Translations under genes and position numbers: made by a program
The notes under the pieces: generated by a model
What the model was told of the DNA's origin: nothing
The model's input: only the letters and a program-made list of their open reading frames with translations
Databases searched by the model: none
In this document: piece by piece, positions 55,501 through 64,000 of the stretch
Position numbering within the stretch: the first letter of the stretch is position 1
Layout of the letters: the number at the start of each line of letters is the position of its first letter
From: Nereocystis luetkeana
Taxonomy: Eukaryota > Sar > Phaeophyceae > Laminariales > Laminariaceae
Reading direction: 5' to 3'
DNA length: 64,000 bases
Assembly: GCA_031213475.1 (NCBI GenBank)
Contig: JARUPZ010000011.1
Coordinates: forward strand, 992,001-1,056,000

Positions 55501-56101
55501 TCACTGCATATCCGCGAGTCTTCACTCTGTGACAGCACTCCAGATAGCAGGCAGGTGTGTTCCTCTTTCGTTTTCACGACTACCGTGCGTTTCGTACGGT
55601 GCAGGCAGCACTTCAGACAGCATCCGCTGTAGTCAGCAGCCACGAGTTGGTTAGTGGTGGGAACGGGGGTACTCTTCTATATTATAGTTGAGAGGATATA
55701 CCCGCGGCCATGTTAGTTCAGTTTTGCACATTGGTTTTATCTTGTGTTCGCTTTTTCCGTCTCGTGTATTTTGAGGCAGCCGAATTTTCGATTTTTTTGT
55801 TTTTCGGATCTTCCTAGGGCTCCAGCACCTTTGTGTGACCACGGACTCCTTCGTCAGAGAGTTAATGTGAGAACAACAACAACAACATCCACTACGGGGG
55901 GGCACGACAGTTTACCTCCATGTTTATGTTTTCCCCTTCCTCTTTAGATTTATCTTTCTTATTTTTTGGTTGGCTTGGTTTTCTTTCGTTGCTCAATTTC
56001 ATGGGATGTGTATGTCGTGCCTGTCGTATCCAGTATGATGACATGGCATGGCACTGTCTACTACTGTGCTTACTGCATACATACGTGGCAACGTAGTATC
56101 A
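52525..56101 (+). mobile_element. LINE copy 3 (dead; split by an N element)
   Basis: It is homologous to LINE copy 1 from the fingers region (TTGCCCACGCAGGCAA) onward, but far more diverged, with many stops. The YADD box has become YPEH at 53092-53103. The 3' region is interrupted at 54665 by an N element and resumes at 55891 (ACTACGGGGGGGCACGAC), running to about 56101. It is the oldest of the three LINE copies. Confidence 0.82.
54666..55884 (+). mobile_element. N element copy 1: 1.2-kb retroposon with a CAA tail
   Basis: It is flanked by ACATCC at 54660-54665 and 55885-55890. The uninterrupted site survives in another LINE tail at about 58922 (GCCACATCCCCTACGGGG). It ends GTTAATGTGAGAACAACAAC plus CAA repeats. 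A second copy, close to identical, is at 56541-57786. An open frame of 124 codons (54812-55186) shifts frame between copies and shows no RT or other motif, so the element looks non-autonomous. Confidence 0.82.
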
Positions 56102-56108
56102 ATTTGTA

Positions 56109-56538
56109 TCAAGTGTCTGCCACCTCGCCTGCGGTGGGGTGGGGCACGACAGTTTGTTTATTTATTTATTTATTTATTTATTTTTATTTATTTTTCTTCT
56201 TCCCTTTCGATTTGTCTTGTTTGTTTTTGTTTTCTTTTTGATTGTTATATTTCGTGGTCTATTTCATAGAATGCGTATGCCGTGCCTGTCGTATCTATCA
56301 ATAGTATGATAACATGGCATTTCATTGTCCACTTTTTTTTTGCCCACTGCTCTATGCTTACTGCATACCTGGTACCTGGTACGTGGCAACGTATAGTATC
56401 TCTGTGGCGTAGCTTTGTGACCACAAAAATTGTGTATCTCTTCTATTAATAGTAATAGGATTGAAGAATCGTCACGGAAACTGGTTGTGCTGGATGTCGA
56501 CCGGTAGGAAGAAAGGTTTAATGTGAAGAACACACACA
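56109..56538 (+). mobile_element. LINE 3' tail (copy 4, untranslated region only)
   Basis: It runs from GTGTCTGCCACCTCGCCTGC to AATGTGAAGAACACACACATC, co-linear with 10680-11062. Relative to copy 1 it has TCAATA added at 56289, TTAATAGTAATA at 56442 and a CTGGTAC-type duplication near 56370. A TTTA microsatellite lies at 56157-56190. Confidence 0.85.
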
Positions 56539-56540
56539 TC

Positions 56541-57786
56541 TACCTCCGTTCCCCTCGCTGCCTCGGCAAGGAATGCTGCGAGGCATGCCCTATCAGGCTT
56601 ATAGCGAGTGGGGTAGGTCTTTCTGGCGGGTGTAAGGCCGGACTCACCCTCAAGGAGTGATACCTTCTTGCTGCTGCCCGTGGCCGCGAGGCTCAGGCGG
56701 CAGTAGAGTTGGGTCGTACGTGGTGCGTCAGGCACGGAGACCTACGATTCGCGCGTCTTGTTCAGGCAGCTGCGGCAGAGCAGCAATGCTCAATCGGGGT
56801 GTCCGTACGCGGAGGCAGGCGCCACCACAGGCCACACTACGGCACAGTCTATTGCGCCGGTAGGAGGCTGGATTCGACGAAGAGGGAGAAGGGAGACTGA
56901 GCGTCGACGTGCGGGGAAAAGACGGATTGACCTCCCCCTGCGCGAGAATTTTTTATTTTCTAGATCAGAACCGCAAGTGCGAGGAGCATTTTGTTTTTCA
57001 GGATGACGGAGAAAGGAAATCGATTGGAAGGGAATGGCAACGAGTGCACGCGCAAAGGAGTGGGTGGATTGGGCCAAGGCGATGAGGCGGCCATGAAGAG
57101 CGGCAGGAAGACGGTGCACGGAGACCCATGATCTGCGCGCACACCATCATCACGAGAGAAGCGGTCATAGTTTGTTTTTTCCTGGTATCTACCGGTACTT
57201 GTTATTAACCTCGTCACTGGTCTTTGTAATTTAACGAGTTGTATACCCTTCATGGGGAATAACCTACTTAATTTTCAGGGACGTGGTATCATAACTGTTG
57301 TGCTGCACCTTTTTGTGTCGGATAATCCTGGAAAAGATAGCGATCGTTGATATTCGTGTGGTAGTAAGGTTCGATTGCTCCTTTTTTCACTGCATATCCG
57401 TGAGTCTTCACTCTGACAGCACTCCAGATAGCAGGCAGGTGTGTTCTTCTTTTGTTTTCACGACTACCGTGCGTTTCGTACGGTGCGGGCAGCACTTCAG
57501 ACAGCATCCGCTGTAGTCAGCAGCCACGAGTTGGTTAGTGGTGGGAACGGGGGTACTCTTCTATGTTATAGTTGAGAGGATATACCCGTGGCCATGTTAG
57601 TTCAGTTTGCACATTGGTTTTAGCTCGTGTGCCCCTTTCTTCGTCTCGTGTATTTTGAGGCAGCCGAATTTTCGTTTTTTTTCGTTTTTTTTTCGTTTTT
57701 CGGATCTTCCTAGGGCTCCAGCACATTTTGTGTGACCACGGACTCCTTCGTCAGAGAGTTAATGTGAGAACAACAACAACAACAAC
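56541..57786 (+). mobile_element. N element copy 2
   Basis: It is co-linear with 54666-55884 but extends at least 20 bp further at the 5' end (TACCTCCGTTCCCCTCGCTG). It ends with six or so CAA units. It lacks about 25 bp present in copy 1 near 55290 and has 12 extra bases near 57200. It starts right at the end of LINE tail copy 4. Confidence 0.8.
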
Positions 57787-58769
57787 AGTCAGTGTTGTGA
57801 ACCGACAACCGAAACTCGGTTTTTTCGGTCCGTTTTTCAAACCGAAAACCGACTTTTTTTGTCGGTTTTTCGGTTGGAAAAATATACCGGAACCGGAAAA
57901 CCGCCGCTGTTTTTCTCCGTCGGTGTTTTCTCCCTGTCCCCTATACCCCTAAAAAGCCTTCATATATATATATATGTATGGAAACCCCTTTATATTAATT
58001 AGATATTATACATGCGCCACACGCGACACAGCCAGCACACACAGCTCATGGCCAGCACGCAGCCCACATCCCGCGACAGCATAGCAGTACGTATCGCAGC
58101 ACGGCACACAGAAGCACAGCAGTTGTTGCAGCAGGCAGCAGCTATCCCACACAGGGGACGGGTCACTGTGCCGCGAGACTGCTAGGGAAAAATCATGTCG
58201 AATGCAAACGGCAGTGCTGGCTTCTTTGTTTGTTGCTGTCGCACTGCGACAGTCGCCCTCTGCCTACAACTAACTGATGTTTCTTCGTCTTCACAGCTCC
58301 CCCTTGTGCAACGTAGATTTCCTCATGGTTCATGGCGTTAGCTGTATACTGCAAGTTGTGTCTTCACAATCCTCCAAAAACGTTTTATTATTGCAGCAAC
58401 TAAAACTGCTGTCTCTGAAAAAAAAATTGTTTGTTGCTGAAAGACATCAGCACGTCTGACGGGCTCCATCTGACGTACCTGTATATTATGATAGCTTATG
58501 TCGGCCTGTACCGTCTGGCGCAGCAGACGCAGGTACTGCGGGAGGGGCATTTAACACCATACGATAATATATATCTCACATTATGCCAACAACATGCGCA
58601 TTGAACCCTTCGAAACACTCCATTTAATTGGGTTTGACGAGAAACCGACCAAGGAACCGACCGAGAAATCTTCGGGTTTTTTGTTCGGTGTAGACCGACC
58701 TGAACTCGCCGACGTTTTGGGGAAAAACCGAAAAACCGACCGAGCCACTTTTCACTTTCGGTTCAGTGA
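57787..58769. other. Spacer with CGGTT/AACCG-rich tracts
   Basis: AACCGAAAAC, CGGTTTTTCGG, GGAACCGG and similar words fill 57800-57905. AAACCGACC words fill 58630-58760. CAG/CAC-rich sequence lies at 58015-58145. No gene is recognised. Confidence 0.45.
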
Positions 58770-58899
58770 TCCCTGTGGCGTAGTTTTGTGACCACGTAAC
58801 TCGTGCTGGTCTCTCTCTAGTATCGAAGAATTGGCACGAGCAATGGTAGTGCTGGATGTCGACGAATAATAGGACAAGAAAGAAGGGGTTAATATGAAG
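58770..58899 (+). mobile_element. LINE 3' tail fragment (copy 5)
   Basis: CCCTGTGGCGTAGTTTTGTG, ATCGAAGAATTGGCACGAG and GCTGGATGTCGACG are in order, as at 10930-11055, ending GGGTTAATATGAAG. Confidence 0.75.
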
Positions 58900-58909
58900 C
58901 TTGTTCTGT

Positions 58910-59276
58910 ACCTGTCTGCCACATCCCCTACGGGGGGGCACGACGCTTCTTTTTCTGTTTGTTTTTCTTCCGATTCGTCGTTATGTTTCTTTTGTTTTTC
59001 TCCCCTTCATAGAATGCCAACGTCGTGCCTGTCGTTTCCAGTACACTACATGGACTTGCAATGTCTACTGTGGTTGGAAAACAAAATGTGATTGATATTA
59101 ACAGTTCATACAGCGGTAATCTCTTTCTCCCGTAGTTTTTGCGACCACATACAGCAGCAGTGTAGTTTGTGTCTTTCTATTCAAGAGAACTGAAGAATCG
59201 GCACGGACACTGGTTGTGGTATTAAGTGAGTAGATGTCGACGGGGTGAAAGAACGAACAACACAGACACACCTGGC
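58910..59276 (+). mobile_element. LINE 3' tail (copy 6)
   Basis: It starts CTGTCTGCCACATCCCCTAC, which gives the empty site for N element copy 1. It contains GGGGCACGACG and ACGTCGTGCCTGTCG, and ends GATGTCGACGGGGTGAAAGA plus ACACAGACACACC. The middle is diverged. Confidence 0.75.
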
Positions 59277-59950
59277 CCGACACAGCAGTTAAATATACCA
59301 GGTATAAAATATATATATATTGAATTCTTGTGTGTGTTGGACACGAGAGAAGGGTGATGGAAATAACAAAATAAAAGTAAATCGCAAAAAAAAAGAAAAG
59401 CAAGTGGCGGGCCCTCGCGAAGGAGTGTGGGAGACAACTCACGAGGTGCCGTATAAACAAGGACAAGGAACAACTTTACCACAGAAACAGATAAGTAAGG
59501 TACTATTATGACCAGGGACACTGAATTCAGAACTAGCTATCATAACCACCCTCGAACCAGCGGCAGCAGTTTGTGATAATATGGAAAAATACTACCAGGT
59601 GTTTTTATTGGTTCTACCGACTAGTCGGTCAGGTACCTTGGTACCCTGTCTGGCGTCCTCTTCCTGTTTTCGTCGATCAATATCACCCCACCACCGGGAA
59701 GAATGCGCCAGGCAACACAAAACAAACAGAACAGGCTCGTCATCCTGCAGAATTCCACGAAGAAAGAGGTCTTCTTTCACGTGGATGAGAAAGAAGGAAT
59801 GATATAAACCATTAAAAAAACTTAAAGAAGGATCAGAGCGCAAACTCTGGAAAAGAGAAATAAGAAAAGGGAATTTCAGATTCCGAGGAGCTGTGCAGCA
59901 GTTAGTGACGGTACGAGTAGCGTAGACATGTTCCACCTACTATTAATAGC
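59277..59950. other. Spacer, no gene recognised
   Basis: An A-rich stretch lies at 59370-59400. Short frames only. Confidence 0.35.
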
Positions 59951-60893
59951 CAGCCTAGTTCCTTGTTACTCCCTTCCTGTTGTTTCATTCTTAACAGAGA
60001 GTAGGTCCGACGCTGTAATGCAACATGCATGCAGTGAGCGCCGCAGTTCACATAAAGGTCTTGAAAAAATTCAGAAGTTTACCGAAAAGAAGGCACCCGT
60101 GGCAGCCCGTGGCAGCCCGTGGCAAAAACACGACTGAATGTTGTGAAACAACATATTTTATCATCAAGAATATGCAATTAACCTAAAACGTCATCAACCA
60201 CCAGTAGTCACGACGGAAACCAGAGAAATAATTTTCAACCGACCATTTTCATGTAGAAAGGAGGGTAGATGTATACCCAGCGTGTCAACCGAAGATCAAC
60301 TCTCAAAATATGCTCCTCACACCACGAGGTTTATACTGGTACCAAACTGCAGGGTGTGCGCTGTTCATCGGACAGGAGTCGAACTCTGAAACAATGCGAG
60401 CATTAATAGAGCAGTAGCGAACAGTCAGCCTAGTTCCTTGTTACCCTGCCTGCTGTTTCATTGTTAACAGACAGTAGAGGGTCTGTGACTCTGTAATGCA
60501 GCATGCATGCGGTGAACGCCGAAGATCACGTAAATAAAAGGTCTTGTGACAATTCAGAAGAAAACGAAGGCACCCGTGGCAGCCCGTGGCAGACCGTGGC
60601 AAAAACACGACTATTATAAATGTTGTGATACAATAGTTTTGTCTCCAAGAATATGCAAATCACCTAAAACGTCATCAACCACCAGTGATCACGACGGAAA
60701 CCAGAAATAACTTTCAACCGACCATTTTCATGTGAAAAGGAGGGTAGATATACCCAGCGTGTCAACCGAAAATCAACTCTCAAAATTTGCACCTCACACC
60801 AGGTGGTATATACCATACTGCAGTGCGTGCACTGTTCACCGGACAGGAGTTGAACTATCAAGCAATGCGAGTATTACAAGAGCAGTAGTCAAG
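59951..60893. repeat. Tandem duplication, unit about 475 bp
   Basis: CAGCCTAGTTCCTTGTTAC begins both copies (59951 and 60426). They stay co-linear through GGCACCCGTGGCAGCCCGTG, CTAAAACGTCATCAACCACC and GACAGGAGTCGAACTCT/GACAGGAGTTGAACTAT to GAGCAGTAG. Roughly nine in ten bases match by eye. The first copy holds three GCCCGTGGCA-type 10-mers in a row. Confidence 0.85.
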
Positions 60894-61159
60894 TTTAGGG
60901 GCCTGAACTCCTCCGGCGATGGAAGTTGAGGTACAAATCGTGGGGGGTAGGAAAAAAATGTGTGCAGATTATGTAACCCAGGACCTGAGTTACGTACGCC
61001 AGGGAGCTGTGGTCTTGTAGGTTTATGCGTGCTGGATTCAAAGCGAAGCTCATATAACAGTTGACCCGTGGTGGTGTGGCGGTCCAGAGAAAGAAGGAGC
61101 TGGCAGGCAGTGACTGTTGTAGGAGAAAATAAAGCACCAGGTACGAGTAGCGTCTGACG

Positions 61160-61412
61160 CCGGACGGCCCGGTGGTGGTTCAGTGGTACCCCCCCCGAGT
61201 ACTGCCTAGGGTTCGAAATGTTACCGTCACTTTAAATCCCACCGTGGTCGAGTCGGCGACGGAACCAAATGTGGCCTGTATGTCTTCTGATGATCAATTT
61301 GAAGGCACGAACCGCAGTGGGGGCGGGTGCAGACAGCCAGCTATCTGCTCCCGGATCCGGGCTGCGACCAAGAGGGAAATTACCAAAAAAACAAAGGGGA
61401 GAAAAAACACGC
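61160..61412 (+). mobile_element. SINE-C: tRNA-derived SINE-like element
   Basis: The head has an A-box-like TGGTTCAGTGG (61175-61185) and a B-box-like GGGTTCGAAAT (61209-61219). GAAGGCACGAACCGCAGTGG resembles the GGCACGTACCG block of SINE-A and SINE-B. The 3' end is A-rich (ACCAAAAAAACAAAGGGGAG). It may be a third subfamily or a diverged A/B copy. Confidence 0.6.
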
Positions 61413-63684
61413 AGTAGTATGCGCTGGTATGCGTATACAGCAGTTGCTCAGCATCGAAAGTTGCGCTTCTTGGTGTCCTCTACGTATATAAAATCTGCCA
61501 CTACTATTTGAACTGTATGGTATATAACCTACATACCTGCAGGCTCGCTAGTTCCTGAATGTGTTTGCTTCGGCGCTCTATGTTGCGACTCGTACGTACA
61601 CCTTGTTGTGCATATTCCCACAATAATTAGCACACGTAGTTATACGAGTATCTACGAAAAACAATCGAGCGTATACCATGCGTATATCACACCTGATATA
61701 TAGAGCAATCATCGCAAAAAAAACTATTTCACTCTCCACTGGAGAGCCAGCCACTCGTGCAAAACCTTTTAGGGCATTCTGATAGATTAACGTATATAAC
61801 GCACAGCTTGCGAAGATTAGGTTCGAACAAATCCTCATTAAATTTCACAGCTGTTTTTATTTTTCAATGTACTTACATTTTTTTGGCGACCCACTCAACC
61901 CCTCGATCAACAAGCAAGGTTTCAGCAACATTCTTGGCCAAGGCTGTTACCGGCCAAGTTGGGTATCACGTACACGTATGTATATATACGAAGTATACGT
62001 ATCATGGATGCATGCGTCAATTTCGCAGAAAAAATGGTAATGTGGTGTTTTAGGTAATATGTTTATCCGAAAGATTTTGCACAGCAACAAGATACACCAC
62101 GGGAAAACCGTGAATATCGAAGTTTATTGTTGAGCTTACGAACGATATAAAGCCTGACATGTCCTTGTGGTCTGAGCAGACAGACAGGGAGAAACATTTT
62201 CCATACTCCAAAAAATACCAACAACCCCAGAGGACAACAACAACAACGACAACGACAACAACCACAACAACAGCCCTCAATCAATGGACGAAGCGTAAGA
62301 AGAGGCATCCGGGAGACGCGGTATTCAACAATATCTAGTAGTATGGAAGGCGATGTCGAAAATGATGACGTTCACGCCCAAAAAGTTTTGCATTTCCAAG
62401 ACAACCTGTGGCCGTAGTGTTCATCGTCGGCAACTTTGAAGACGAAGCCATCCGACACCGTCTGCGACCCAGGCCCTTCCTTCACGGCAGTCACACAGCG
62501 TTAGTTATCGTTCTGTTTGATGATCGTTGTTTCACACCGTCTACTTAAATTAAATAGAGGTTTGGTGATGTGTCCTTGTCACCACAGACACCACATCACG
62601 GGGGTAACGGAACCGGCTGTCGCCGGCCCGTGACCGCTAACCTTCATCCCCTTCTCATAGTCGACTCGATATCACTTTATAATCCGCTCGTGAGGGGCAC
62701 CCGTTACCGCTACGACCCACTTCTGGGCAATGATTCGCGGCCGCGAAGACTTCCAGTTCGTAGCACTCTCGTTTACTCCGCCCGTTTCCCATCAAACTGC
62801 CCAACCCAGTAGGATTGGTGTTTGGCGAGGCGGGCAGACAGAGAGGAGCGTACTGCTGTTGCAACAGTGTACTATACTCCCCGTTATCAGTTTGGTCATA
62901 CGGGAGAGCCTGCTGGGCAAAACGAGGGCAGCTTGTTCGTGGCCGCGGATTACGCCGTCCCTTACCGTAATATCTCACGATTGCTCGAGGGTGGTCGCGT
63001 CGGCCCCTAAACATCGTTCACGTATACCATCTTTCTGTTTTGTCTACTTGGCAATGAGACAAAATGATGAGTGGACGGAAAAACACAATGACTCGCGTTC
63101 AAAATATTACAACCCGCAACAACCACACGGCAACTGATACGTTTTCAGTCTCAGGGCCGTTCCTAACGTACGAACCAAAAATAAATATTTTTGGTCATTC
63201 ATGACAAAAGAGATCGATCCATAATTTTTCAGTTCTAAAAACGAAAAAAGCTGAAAAAATTCATAGCGAGTTCAAGTTGAAAAAAAATCCAATAATACTT
63301 CAAACCCAACGACTTTTTGCTGTTCGAGCCAACTCTCTCGAGTGTGGGGATAAGCCAGGCCTAGCCGGGCCGACCGCCCCCGGGCCGCTCCGTGTTATAT
63401 TCGAATCACGGGCCAAAACCTAACCGCCAGCCTGCGAGATTCCATTATCGCCAACGAACGGTCGCTCTTGCAGTCAGCCCGCGGTTGGCGAGATTTGATC
63501 TTGCAGTCCGTCTGCCTGGCCTGGCCTGTGACATTTTCAGGTAATTTTCGCTCTTTTTTGGTCTCAGACCTGTGGGGCCACAACATGTTCGCTAGCCCGC
63601 GCTCAGCTGTGTGTGTCTTTGGGTAGCCGGCCGTTTAGCTCACAAGCGGCGTACGAACCAGAGACTGTGCCATGCCCCAACAAC

Positions 63685-63685
<1 letters not shown>
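61413..63685. other. Spacer, no gene confirmed
   Basis: An ACAACAACGACAACGACAAC tract lies at 62230-62270. Overlapping open frames on both strands at 62570-63137 (up to 135 codons) carry no motif I recognise. Confidence 0.4.
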
Positions 63686-63720
<35 letters not shown>

Positions 63721-63722
63721 GT
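63686..63722. repeat. TTG microsatellite
   Basis: About eleven TTG units in a row follow CAACAAC. It could be the reverse-complemented CAA tail of an N-type element, but no N body is seen beside it. Confidence 0.85.
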
Positions 63723-64000
63723 TGTTCTTGCTGTTGTTGTTCTTGTTGTGCTTTTCTTTTGTTGTTCTTTTGTTGTTCTTTTCCTCACATCATCAATCAG
63801 TATTATAGCCGGATCTTGTGCAAAAAAAATTGAGGTGATTATATGACTGTTTACGGGGGCTTCGGGGTATCTGGTCCCATGTCTGATCAGATTTTATCAA
63901 AACCACGTCTTATGGGGCCTGTTTGGTGGGAAAAATGTTCCTCCGAGATTTTATCACTCCTGTAATTCCATGAAATGTTTTCTTTTGCCAGTATTTTTTT
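63723..64000. other. Right edge, nothing recognised
   Basis: T-rich sequence continuing from the microsatellite. No open frame of note. Confidence 0.35.

Overview
This is a eukaryotic, repeat-rich window. It has spliced genes with GT-AG introns, non-LTR and LTR retrotransposon relics, tRNA-derived SINEs, short TIR elements and microsatellites. There are no operons or bacterial signals. The mixture (BAH/ELM2/SANT chromatin protein, LINE with a [13 protein letters not shown] reverse transcriptase, Ty1/copia and Ty3/gypsy relics) fits a stramenopile, most likely a brown alga. That placement is inference from remembered sequence character, not from a search.

The only convincing host genes are two paralogues that converge tail to tail. 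Gene B lies on the minus strand (39201 down to 30500). Thirteen exons can be joined without a frame break and encode 1462 residues: the rear part of a BAH domain, a long acidic/basic linker, an ELM2-like segment, a SANT domain split over three exons, and an unrecognised C-terminal region. Its 5' end was not found. Gene A lies on the plus strand (1 to 2649). It carries the same last five exons, with the same splice phases and identical lengths for the three internal exons. Its N-terminal half lies off the left edge. About 28 kb of mostly transposon-derived DNA separates the two stop codons.

Layout: 0-2.65 kb gene A; 2.65-7.6 kb spacer with MITEs and a 741-bp TIR element; 7.6-16.2 kb two LINE copies with nested SINEs, a TTAA MITE and two inverted minisatellites; 16-23.7 kb scattered MITEs, SINEs and a second TIR element; 23.7-27.4 kb a Ty1/copia element with a large internal deletion; 27.4-30.5 kb spacer; 30.5-39.2 kb gene B; about 40.3-43.6 kb a dead Ty3/gypsy element just upstream of gene B's first visible exon; 43.6-52 kb mostly featureless DNA with short repeats; 52.5-59.3 kb a LINE graveyard (one dead copy, several 3' tails, two copies of a 1.2-kb element with a CAA tail); 59.9-60.9 kb a 475-bp tandem duplication; then a SINE and unassigned sequence to the end.

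The repeats date and explain one another. LINE copies that differ by an insertion give empty sites for three families. Comparison of LINE copies also shows 6-12 bp TA-flanked insertions whose sequence matches what a Tc1/mariner-like MITE present in this window would leave on excision.
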